Translations under genes and position numbers: made by a program
Part shown: positions 17,505 to 24,322 of the stretch, in pieces
Position numbering within the stretch: the first letter of the stretch is position 1
Layout of the letters: every line of letters begins with the position of its first letter
Assembly: GCA_048549915.1 (NCBI GenBank)
Contig: JBLYYE010000006.1
Location: 1-47,975 of the forward strand
Length of the DNA: 47,975 bases
From: LSUCC0057 sp048549915
Lineage (GTDB): Bacteria > Pseudomonadota > Gammaproteobacteria > Pseudomonadales > Porticoccaceae
Direction of reading: 5' to 3'
The notes under the pieces: generated by a model
What the model was told of the DNA's origin: nothing
The model's input: the letters and a program-made list of their open reading frames with translations, nothing else
The model's database searches: none

Positions 17505-18359
17505 TCAGGCAGCGCGTGCTTTGACATGGATCGGCGCGAAGGGCTCACTCTGAACAATCTCAACCAGCGACTCCTTAACCAACTCCATCACCGCCAAGAA
17601 GGTGACAACCACACCCAATTTACCCTCAGCCAATTTAAACAGAGCCACGAAAGGCACGAAGGATCGCCCCTGAAGATTCTCTAAAACTTCTGACATGCGC
17701 TGGCGAGTAGAGAGCCGCTCAGCTTCCACTTGGTGGCTTTCAAACATCTCAGCGCGCTTGAGCACGTCGGCCAACGCAGCAAGGATCTCGCGCATATCGA
17801 CATCTGGGTGGGGGCGCGGTTGATGTCGCTCGGGAGCCATAGCACTGCCAGTGAACAGATCGCGGCCCAACCGAGGCATCTCATCGATATCCTCCGCGGC
17901 ATTTTTAAACCGCTCATACTCTTGTAGACGACGAATAAGCTCGGCGCGTGGATCGCCCTCTTCCTCTTGCTCCTCTTGCTGGCGAGGCAGCAACATACGC
18001 GATTTGATTTCGGCGAGCATCGCCGCCATCACCAGGTAATCTGCCGCCAACTCGAGTTCCACCGCTTGCATCAAGTCGATGTAACCCATGTATTGATGAG
18101 TGATCTCTGCGACATTGATCTGCAAAATATCCAGGTTTTGCCTGCGAATAAGATAGAGCAAAAGATCCAGTGGGCCTTCAAAGGCCTCTAAAAATATCTC
18201 CAGAGCGTCGGGGGGGATATAGAGATCTTTGGGCAGAACCGTCAGCTCGCGCCCTTGCACTACAGCGAAGGGCATCTCTTGCTGATTAGGCTGCGTTGCA
18301 GCGCTGACAGCGAGGCCTGCAGCAGTAGCATTTTGGGCAGTTTCAGTTGAGCTACTCAA
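17505..18359 (-). CDS. scpA: Segregation and condensation protein ScpA (kleisin)
   Basis: 284 residues. The core from residue ~50 reads FEGPLDLLLYLIRRQNLDILQINVAEITHQYMGYIDLM, then YLVMAAMLAEIKSRMLLP, which is the ScpA N-terminal SMC-neck binding region; the C-terminal winged helix (VTFLAVMELVKESLVEIVQ) binds the SMC head. ScpA is the kleisin that closes the SMC ring. The first ~45 residues are a low-complexity extension. Its partners scpB (adjacent) and smc (27273-30770) are both in the window. Confidence 0.96.
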   Translation of the reverse strand: MSSSTETAQNATAAGLAVSAATQPNQQEMPFAVVQGRELTVLPKDLYIPPDALEIFLEAFEGPLDLLLYLIRRQNLDILQINVAEITHQYMGYIDLMQAVELELAADYLVMAAMLAEIKSRMLLPRQQEEQEEEGDPRAELIRRLQEYERFKNAAEDIDEMPRLGRDLFTGSAMAPERHQPRPHPDVDMREILAALADVLKRAEMFESHQVEAERLSTRQRMSEVLENLQGRSFVPFVALFKLAEGKLGVVVTFLAVMELVKESLVEIVQSEPFAPIHVKARAA

Positions 18360-18441
18360 TGTCGAGTTCCATAATTTTGAGAGTGGTTTTAACCGATGAT
18401 TATACCGCTTATCACCTCAGCCGCCACGCCTCACAAAGTGA

Positions 18442-19062
18442 TTAGATAAAGGCAGAGAAATCTCCATTGCCTTGACGTACCAACTCAGCACTGCCACTAC
18501 TGAGATCTACCACCGTAGTCGGCTCGAGGCCGCAATGACCTCCATCGACAATGATATCTACATGGTGCTCGAGAGTTTCGCGGATCTCCCACGGATCACT
18601 TAGCGGATACTCATCACCCGGCATGATGAGTGTGACACTCATCATCGGCTCTCCCAGTTCAGCCAATAGCGCTTGCGCAATTGGATCACTCGGAACGCGC
18701 AGACCAATTGTTTTGCGCTTGGGGTGCTGAAGCCTGCGCGGTACTTCAGATGTCGCAGTCAAGATAAAAGTAAATGGACCGGGAGTAGCCGCTTTGAGCA
18801 TCCTAAAGTGGCTGTTATCTATTTTGGCGTAAGTCGAAATTTCGGAGAGATCTCGACACATCAACGTAAAGTTGTGGTTTTTATCCAGCTGACGCAGTTG
18901 GCGAATTCTATCCAGTGCCTGTTTCTCGCCAATATGGCACCCTATGGCATAGACCGAATCTGTTGGATAAACCACCACCGCTCCACGACGCATACGTTCG
19001 GCAACCTGCGCAATTGAACGGCGCTGAGGGTTTTCGGGGTGTATTGAAAAGTAGTCGGCCAT
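18442..19062 (-). CDS. yciO: YciO/Sua5/TsaC-family protein
   Basis: 206 residues starting MADYFSIHPENPQ (GAGAG ribosome binding site). It matches E. coli YciO along its length: VVYPTDSVYAIGC, NFTLMCRDLSEISTYAKI, PGPFTFILTAT, KRKTIGLRVPSDPIAQALL and EPTTVVDLSSG. The YrdC-like fold in TsaC makes threonylcarbamoyl-AMP for tRNA t6A; YciO proteins share the fold, but their role is less certain and they do not necessarily replace TsaC. Divergent from the VC0807-like gene, and 82 bases ahead of scpA, the usual neighbourhood in Pseudomonas-like genomes. A longer in-frame start at 19074 is less likely. Confidence 0.92.
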   Translation of the reverse strand: MADYFSIHPENPQRRSIAQVAERMRRGAVVVYPTDSVYAIGCHIGEKQALDRIRQLRQLDKNHNFTLMCRDLSEISTYAKIDNSHFRMLKAATPGPFTFILTATSEVPRRLQHPKRKTIGLRVPSDPIAQALLAELGEPMMSVTLIMPGDEYPLSDPWEIRETLEHHVDIIVDGGHCGLEPTTVVDLSSGSAELVRQGNGDFSAFI

Positions 19063-19220
19063 CTGTGCTCTCAAAAATTTTTAAAGGCTTGTACAAGCAA
19101 TGCATTTAACACTGGTTAGATCGATCTATATTGTCGCACAGAAGAGCAAACGGCGCAGACCGCTTCGCCACCGCCAGCAGTTGGCGTACAATGTTAAAAA
19201 CTTAAATCGGAACACATTTT

Positions 19221-19937
19221 ATGGGTAACAAAGCAGCCGCGACAGATCTGCCGCGCGAGAACATGTTAATTAATTTACTGTTTAATATCGCCTTGCCGAC
19301 TCTGGTGCTCACCAAACTTAGCGATCCCGAATTTTTAGGCATAAAGTTGGCCATTGCTGTCGCTATTGCCTTTCCCCTCGGTTACGGTATTCGCGATTTT
19401 AGACTGCGCGGAAGAATTAACTTTATCTCTGCGCTGGGTTTAATCAGCGTGCTGCTGACCGGCGGCTTCAGTCTATTTGAACTTGAAGCGAAGTATATCG
19501 CCATAAAGGAGGCTGCAGTGCCGCTACTGATCGGTGTCGCTGTGATTGTATCGCTGCGCACATCACAGCCACTTGTGCACACTTTTTTACTCAACGACGC
19601 AATCATCAATCGCCCCGCTATCGATGAGGCACTGACGGCTAAAGATGCCCATTCGGCGTTTGATAAACTCCTGGTCAACGCCTCGTGGTTGTTAGCCGCC
19701 TCCTTCCTGCTGTCATCGCTGCTCAACTATGCCTTGGCCACTTATCTGCTGGTAGCTCCACCAGGTACAGTAGAGTTTAACGAACAGCTGGGGCAGATGA
19801 CCGCTTTGAGTTTTCCGGTGATAGCTCTCCCAGCAACGGTGATTATGTGTGCAGCGCTGTTTTACCTGTTCAGAGGAATCGGTAAGATAACCGGGTTGGA
19901 TTTTGAACAGATACTCCACCCCCAAGCAGTCAAATAA
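19221..19937 (+). CDS. VC0807-like multi-pass membrane protein
   Basis: 238 residues, integral membrane protein with about six hydrophobic segments: ~15-32 (LLFNIALPTLVLTKL), ~43-57, ~70-82 (FISALGLISVLLTGG), ~95-112, ~155-172 and ~200-220. Typical landmarks are the start ENMLINLLFNIALPT, KYIAIKEAAVPLLIG and the end ALFYLFRGIGKITGLDFE. I recognise it as the conserved VC0807 family, whose function is unknown. Located where Pseudomonas has its yciB/ispZ septation gene next to yciI, so a similar envelope function is possible but unproven. Start ATG at 19221 has GGA nine bases upstream. First gene of a plus-strand run ending at trmH. Confidence 0.75.
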   Translation: MGNKAAATDLPRENMLINLLFNIALPTLVLTKLSDPEFLGIKLAIAVAIAFPLGYGIRDFRLRGRINFISALGLISVLLTGGFSLFELEAKYIAIKEAAVPLLIGVAVIVSLRTSQPLVHTFLLNDAIINRPAIDEALTAKDAHSAFDKLLVNASWLLAASFLLSSLLNYALATYLLVAPPGTVEFNEQLGQMTALSFPVIALPATVIMCAALFYLFRGIGKITGLDFEQILHPQAVK

Positions 19938-19963
19938 CCTCAAATAAACAACGGTAACGAATT

Positions 19964-20263
19964 ATGTGGTATTCCATTGTTGGAGAAGATCACCCCGACT
20001 CACTCGCTGCTAGAAAAAGTGCGCGCGCCGACCATCTCGCTCGACTCAATCTGCTCAAAGAGCAGGGTCGTCTTTTACTGGCAGGCCCCAACCCAGCTAT
20101 CGACAACAGCGATCCAGGCGCTGCCGGTTTTACTGGCAGCATCATTGTCGCGGAGTTCAACTCGTTAGATGAGGCTCAAGCATGGGCAGATGCCGATCCT
20201 TATCTGGCTGCTGGAGTTTACCGCCAAGTCGCGGTCAAACCGTTTAATCGCGTGCTTCCTTAA
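19964..20263 (+). CDS. yciI: YciI family protein
   Basis: 99 residues, normal length. Very close in pattern to E. coli YciI: DSLAARKSARADHLARL, then GRLLLAGPNPAIDNSDPGAAG, and FNSLDEAQAWADADPYLAAG. Conserved His (ADH, ~residue 24) and Asp (ADADP) are the presumed active-site pair of this ferredoxin-like family; the reaction in bacteria of this lineage is unknown. Lies 26 bases after the VC0807-like gene and 27 before the coiled-coil membrane protein. Confidence 0.93.
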   Translation: MWYSIVGEDHPDSLAARKSARADHLARLNLLKEQGRLLLAGPNPAIDNSDPGAAGFTGSIIVAEFNSLDEAQAWADADPYLAAGVYRQVAVKPFNRVLP

Positions 20264-20290
20264 GCGGCGCGCAACGACATACAGGCAATC

Positions 20291-20686
20291 ATGAATACAA
20301 TGAAGAATATCTATTTCACATTACTAGGCGTCGCGCTGTGTAGCATGTCAGCTGCGCAAACTAGTGCGCTTGTGGATCCTCTGCCCGCAGAGCAAAACAG
20401 CGCCAGCTCAGCGACCCTGATCGAGCCCTACAGCGAGGCCATTCAAAGAAGCGCCAGTATTCTTGACAACCGCTCTGCCCTGCAACTGCAAAACAAACAG
20501 CTGGTTAGCCAAAATCAACTGCTGCAACAGGAGCTTGATGTGTTGACCGCCAACTACTCTGCGCTGCAAGAGAGTCGCAACAACCAGTTCTTTTTATTTG
20601 GCGGCTTGCTGCTGGCGCTCGGCGCCTGCTTGAGTGCGCTACTGCCGCGACTGCGTGGCCGCAAACGCTTTAGTGAATGGGGATGA
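20291..20686 (+). CDS. Small membrane protein with signal sequence, coiled coil and C-terminal TM segment
   Basis: 131 residues; I do not recognise a named family. Residues ~5-22 form a Sec-type signal (IYFTLLGVALCSMSAAQT); residues ~55-98 are a coiled coil rich in Gln, Leu and Asn (LQLQNKQLVSQNQLLQQELD); residues ~100-122 are a membrane segment (FFLFGGLLLALGACLSALLP) followed by basic LRGRKRFSEWG. The coil-TM-basic-SEW tail resembles the C-terminus of YgiM-type SH3 proteins, but no SH3 domain is present. Pseudomonas has an unnamed gene of similar kind beside yciI. The stop overlaps the start of the cyclophilin gene. Confidence 0.7.
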   Translation: MNTMKNIYFTLLGVALCSMSAAQTSALVDPLPAEQNSASSATLIEPYSEAIQRSASILDNRSALQLQNKQLVSQNQLLQQELDVLTANYSALQESRNNQFFLFGGLLLALGACLSALLPRLRGRKRFSEWG

Positions 20687-21255
20687 ACACTCTCTTTGCA
20701 ACCGCCACTTTAATGCTGGCACTCTCTCTCTTCGGTGGCCAGGCAGCTGCCAAAGGCCTGCCGCGCGTAGAAATGGTCACCTCTCACGGGACGATGATCA
20801 TTGAGCTGGAGAGCGATAAAGCCCCGCTGACAACCGCCAACTTCCTCCGCTACAGTGACGAGTTCCACTATGACGGAGTGATTTTTCACCGCGTCATCGC
20901 TAACTTTATGATCCAAAGCGGCGGTTTTAATTACGACCTTTCAGAGCGCCCGGCGGCTCACCCTGCCGTCATCAATGAATCTAATAATGGTTTGCGAAAT
21001 TTGCGCGGTACTATCGCCATGGCGCGCACCAATGACCCAGACAGCGCCACTGCACAATTTTTCATCAATCACCGCGATAATCGTGCACTTGATGCGCGCG
21101 GCCAACGCCCCGGCTACACTGTTTTTGGACGTGTAATTGAAGGCCTTGAGGTGGTCGATCGCATCGCACAGATGCAAACGCGCCGTTATGGCCCGTTCCA
21201 AGACCTACCCAGATCCACCGTGCAGATAAATCGTGTCCGCCGTTTAGACAACTAA
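20683..21255 (+). CDS. Periplasmic cyclophilin-type peptidyl-prolyl isomerase
   Basis: 190 residues from the ATG that overlaps the previous stop (ATGA); an in-frame ATG six bases earlier is an alternative. Residues ~1-22 are a Sec signal peptide ending in QAAA-KG. The rest is a cyclophilin domain: TTANFLRYSDEFHYDGVIFHRVI with active-site FHR, FMIQSGGF, then GTIAMARTNDPDSATAQFFIN and GYTVFGRVIEGLEVVD. Accelerates cis-trans isomerisation of prolyl bonds in exported proteins. PpiA-like; ppiA itself is not assigned because several secreted cyclophilins exist. Confidence 0.92.
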   Translation: MNTLFATATLMLALSLFGGQAAAKGLPRVEMVTSHGTMIIELESDKAPLTTANFLRYSDEFHYDGVIFHRVIANFMIQSGGFNYDLSERPAAHPAVINESNNGLRNLRGTIAMARTNDPDSATAQFFINHRDNRALDARGQRPGYTVFGRVIEGLEVVDRIAQMQTRRYGPFQDLPRSTVQINRVRRLDN

Positions 21256-21272
21256 TCTTTGGGAGAAGTGCC

Positions 21273-22076
21273 ATGTACGAGTTACCTCAACGCCCCGCTG
21301 CGCTCTCTATAAACCTCAACAAAATTGCCCTATTGCGCAATTCTCGCAGCGGCAGTTATCCCTGCGTTTTAGCTCATGCCCATCGGGTCATTGCCGCCGG
21401 CGCAGAGGGGATCACTGTTCACCCTCGGCCCGACCAACGCCATATACGCACATCTGATGCTCACAACTTAGCCGAATTAGTCAGCGAGTATCCAGGCATC
21501 GAATACAACATTGAAGGCAATCCTTTTGCGGGGATTCGAGATGGCTATCCCGGATTTATCAAACTGGTTGCCCAGTGCCGTCCAGACCAGTGCACTTTAG
21601 TGCCCGATGCCGATGATCAACTGACTTCAGATCACGGTTTTGACCTGCACCGCGATGGTGAGCGTCTAAAACCGGTCATCGCAGAACTGAAACAGCTCGG
21701 TATCCGTGTCAGCCTGTTTATGGACCCCGATATCGCGCAGATAGAGCGAGCCGCCGCGATCGGTGCCGACCGTATCGAACTCTACACAGGGCCCTATGCC
21801 GAAGCATGGGCGACACCCGCCGCGGAACAACAATTAGCGTTGCACTTCGAAGCCGCTCAGGCAGCCCATCGACTGGGCCTGGGTGTCAACGCGGGCCACG
21901 ACCTCAATCTAGATAATCTCAGCCGCTTTGCAGAGATTCCAGCGTTAGCCGAAGTTTCAATTGGCCATGCGTTTACCGTGGATGCCATCGATCGGGGCCT
22001 GGATAACGCTGTCGCAGCCTACCTCAAAGAATTAGCTAGCGGTCACTCTGTGCGCACTGCCGGACATCGAGAGTGA
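21273..22076 (+). CDS. PdxJ-family pyridoxine 5'-phosphate synthase, divergent (Bacteroidetes-like) type
   Basis: 267 residues. PdxJ joins 3-amino-2-oxopropyl phosphate and deoxyxylulose-5-phosphate to make pyridoxine phosphate. TIM-barrel landmarks are present: ALLRNSRSGSYP, GITVHPRPDQRHIR (active-site His/Arg), YNIEGNP (catalytic Glu), TLVPD, IELYTGPYAE, VNAGHDLNLDNL and VSIGHAF. The opening strand reads INLNK where E. coli-type PdxJ has VNIDH, a change shared with the Bacteroidetes form as I remember it; the HPRPD and YNIEG blocks also fit that form. It is not next to recO or acpS, the usual gammaproteobacterial home of pdxJ, so it may be a second copy or a transferred gene. GTGA overlap with the next gene. 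Confidence 0.88.
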   Translation: MYELPQRPAALSINLNKIALLRNSRSGSYPCVLAHAHRVIAAGAEGITVHPRPDQRHIRTSDAHNLAELVSEYPGIEYNIEGNPFAGIRDGYPGFIKLVAQCRPDQCTLVPDADDQLTSDHGFDLHRDGERLKPVIAELKQLGIRVSLFMDPDIAQIERAAAIGADRIELYTGPYAEAWATPAAEQQLALHFEAAQAAHRLGLGVNAGHDLNLDNLSRFAEIPALAEVSIGHAFTVDAIDRGLDNAVAAYLKELASGHSVRTAGHRE

Positions 22077-22852
22077 GCTCGACAACCGACAGCGCTGCCT
22101 ACATCGCTAAAAAACAGCAGTTCCGCCGTATGATTACCCTCTACGGCCGCAAACCGGTACTGGAGGCTCTGATGGATAATAGCCTCACCATACACCGGGT
22201 ACATTTGGCTGAAAGCAATCGCAGCGGTGGCATCATTGCCGAGATCGCATCTCTCACAACAGAGCGCGGCATTGAGCTGCGTTACCACTCTCGTGAGCAG
22301 CTGGCGCGAATATCGCGCAATGCCAAGCAGGATCAAGGGGTGGCGTGCGATATTGTCTGCCCCAATTACCTCTCTTTGGATCAGCTCAACGAGATGCCTA
22401 CTGACGGCCGCAGCCATTTGATGGCCCTAGACGGGGTCACTAATCCGCAAAATTTAGGCATGATCATTCGCTCTGTAGCGGCCAGCCCTCTGCGCGGTTT
22501 AATTGTTCCCGAGCGAGGTTGCGCAGAGCTCTCTGGTTTGGCCATAAAGGCCAGTGCTGGAGCACTCTTCAAAGCGCCCTTGTGTCGTGTAGAGCGCCTG
22601 TTACCGACACTCAAAAAGCTCAAAGCAGAGGGCTACAGCGTAGTAATGCTCTCCTCGCACAAGGCCATCCCACTGTCGGAGTGGTCGCCAACCGATAAGG
22701 TTGTTTATGTGATGGGCAACGAGAGCCGTGGCGTCAGCCCTGAAGTAGCTGAATTGTGCGATCAACGCTTAATGATACCCATGGCCAATGGGGTCGAATC
22801 ACTCAATGTCGCGGTGACTGCGGCATTAGTGGCTTTTAGTGGTGTGATTTAA
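22073..22852 (+). CDS. TrmH/SpoU-family RNA 2'-O-methyltransferase
   Basis: 259 residues. The N-terminal ~75 residues are an RNA-binding substrate domain (LYGRKPVLEAL, ELRYHSREQLARIS). The C-terminal ~160 are a SPOUT trefoil-knot methyltransferase with the three SpoU motifs: motif 1 LDGVTNPQNLGMIIRS, motif 2 VYVMGNESRGVSPEV, motif 3 IPMANGVESLNVAVTAAL. Methylates a ribose 2'-OH in tRNA or rRNA; whether the target is Gm2251 (RlmB) or a tRNA site cannot be told. GTG start at 22073 overlaps the pdxJ stop. The TAA stop shares TTAA (22849-22852) with the convergent MFS gene. Confidence 0.92.
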   Translation: MSSTTDSAAYIAKKQQFRRMITLYGRKPVLEALMDNSLTIHRVHLAESNRSGGIIAEIASLTTERGIELRYHSREQLARISRNAKQDQGVACDIVCPNYLSLDQLNEMPTDGRSHLMALDGVTNPQNLGMIIRSVAASPLRGLIVPERGCAELSGLAIKASAGALFKAPLCRVERLLPTLKKLKAEGYSVVMLSSHKAIPLSEWSPTDKVVYVMGNESRGVSPEVAELCDQRLMIPMANGVESLNVAVTAALVAFSGVI

Positions 22853-24099
22853 TCTCTGTCGGCGGGTTGTGCGCCGCGCGCCAAGCGCCACAGGGGCGAT
22901 GCGAAAATAAATGGCAAAGCCACCAAAAGACTGATGAACCCGTAAAAAACCAGTGCGGTATGCAGGCTTAACTGCTCAATCATCTGACCACTAAACCAAG
23001 CGCCGATCGGCGCGCCGCCAAACAGGCAGAGCTGATAAATTGAGACCACCCGCGAACGCACTGCGGAGGGTGCAAATTGATGGATTAACGTTCGCCCCTG
23101 AGTCATCGAAAAACCAGAAGAGCTCCCCCAGAAAAAGATTAGCGGGAAAACTATCCACAGCGGTGGCTGCAATGCTAAACCGAGCAATAAAAAGCCGCGC
23201 ATATAGAGTCCGCTGACCAACATCCGCCCAGCGCGCAAGGCAGTGGAGTGAAGCCGGGCCAAAAGTACGTTGGCGGCAAACATGCCACCTGTGAAAGTGA
23301 GTTGGAAATACCCAAACAGCTCTGCGCTGCCCGGAGCATAGTGGTCGGCCAACAGCGGCAGCCCTACGAGATAGATACCAAACACCAGCACCCCAGTGGC
23401 CAACACCACCAAAATAGTATCCAACAGCACTCGATCTTGCTGGGTGCGCTGCCAGCCCTCAAGAATCTCTATTCTGGCGCGGTTAAGTGTGCGCCATAGA
23501 TTGAATGGCGCAGAGATATCTTGTTGAGACGGCTGTTCGCCGGTCAGACTGCGTCCAAACAAAAGGGCGCTGGCAGTGATCAACACCGCCTGAAAAAGCA
23601 GCAGTGTAGTGAGACCGATAAATTCAAAGTACCCAGCAAGGACAAAGCCACACCCCTGCAGCGCCGACTGAACTACCCCGGTGCGGGCAACAGCGCGATG
23701 AACACCGACACTGGGCACATAACCTAATAGTGCTTCGCGAGCCGGCTGCACAAAGGCGGTGATAGTACCGTAGAGCAAACCGTAACAGAGCAGTAGCGGG
23801 TAGTTGAGATGGTCGACAAATAGAACACCGACCAGCAGTGCCAACGGCAGCAGATAGAGTGCATAGAGCTGGGCCAGCCAGCGGCCACCATGGCGCGACT
23901 CCGCCATCGCACCACCAACTAAAGTAAATAGCAGATTAGGCAGGAATACAGCCATTAGCGCAGAGCCTAAACGACTGGGCGACTCTTGGAGAACACCTAC
24001 CACTAGCCAGGGATAGATTACCGCATGGATACCCATCGCCAGCTGCGCACAGGCAACACCACCGAGATAGCGGTTAAACCAAAATTTTAATGTGCTCAC
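22849..24099 (-). CDS. MFS transporter
   Basis: 416 residues with about ten to twelve hydrophobic segments and MFS-type features: first helix region FNRYLGGVACAQLAMGIHAVIYPWLV, a loop after TM2/3 with AMAESRHGGRWLAQL, and SPLW near the end. Resembles the exporter branch (MFS_3/EntS-like) more than sugar importers. I start at the GTG at 24099 with GAAGAG upstream; this GTG overlaps the TGA stop of the small membrane protein gene (GTGA). A longer reading extending to 24288 overlaps the whole of that gene and is unlikely. Substrate unknown. Confidence 0.85.
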   Translation of the reverse strand: MSTLKFWFNRYLGGVACAQLAMGIHAVIYPWLVVGVLQESPSRLGSALMAVFLPNLLFTLVGGAMAESRHGGRWLAQLYALYLLPLALLVGVLFVDHLNYPLLLCYGLLYGTITAFVQPAREALLGYVPSVGVHRAVARTGVVQSALQGCGFVLAGYFEFIGLTTLLLFQAVLITASALLFGRSLTGEQPSQQDISAPFNLWRTLNRARIEILEGWQRTQQDRVLLDTILVVLATGVLVFGIYLVGLPLLADHYAPGSAELFGYFQLTFTGGMFAANVLLARLHSTALRAGRMLVSGLYMRGFLLLGLALQPPLWIVFPLIFFWGSSSGFSMTQGRTLIHQFAPSAVRSRVVSIYQLCLFGGAPIGAWFSGQMIEQLSLHTALVFYGFISLLVALPFIFASPLWRLARGAQPADRD

Positions 24100-24320
24100 T
24101 GCTCTCTTCGCTTGCGCCAACTGCGCCACAGCGAAATAATCACCACCATAAACAGTGCCGCGGTGAGTACCAAGCCACCCACCACAAGTAGCACCCTTAA
24201 TTGCGCTAAAAGGGTTTCCGCGCTGACTCGATAGGCCTTCACTGCCATCAATAAAAATGCCCCACAAGCAAGCATAGAAAACAGCCAAGCTGAGCGACGT
24301 TTGAGCGAATTTTTAGCCAC
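24096..24320 (-). CDS. Small two-helix membrane protein
   Basis: 74 residues; no family recognised. Basic N-terminus (KNSLKRRSAW), hydrophobic segment LFSMLACGAFLLMAVKAY, short loop, second hydrophobic segment LLVVGGLVLTAALFMVVIIS, and basic tail WRSWRKRREQ. This gives two membrane spans. GTG start at 24320, with GGAG eight bases upstream and two bases after the ligA stop. Its stop overlaps the MFS start, so all three genes (ligA, this one, MFS) are likely on one transcript. Confidence 0.7.
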   Translation of the reverse strand: MAKNSLKRRSAWLFSMLACGAFLLMAVKAYRVSAETLLAQLRVLLVVGGLVLTAALFMVVIISLWRSWRKRREQ

Positions 24321-24322
24321 AA

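Noticed and set aside
19087..19098. Perfect palindrome GCTTGTACAAGC upstream of yciO
   Set aside because: Only 12 bases; such palindromes are expected by chance in a window this size, and no second copy was noticed.
24100..24288. N-terminal extension of the MFS protein
   Set aside because: The extra 63 codons overlap the small membrane protein gene, lack hydrophobic helices and have no ribosome binding site, while GTG at 24099 has one.
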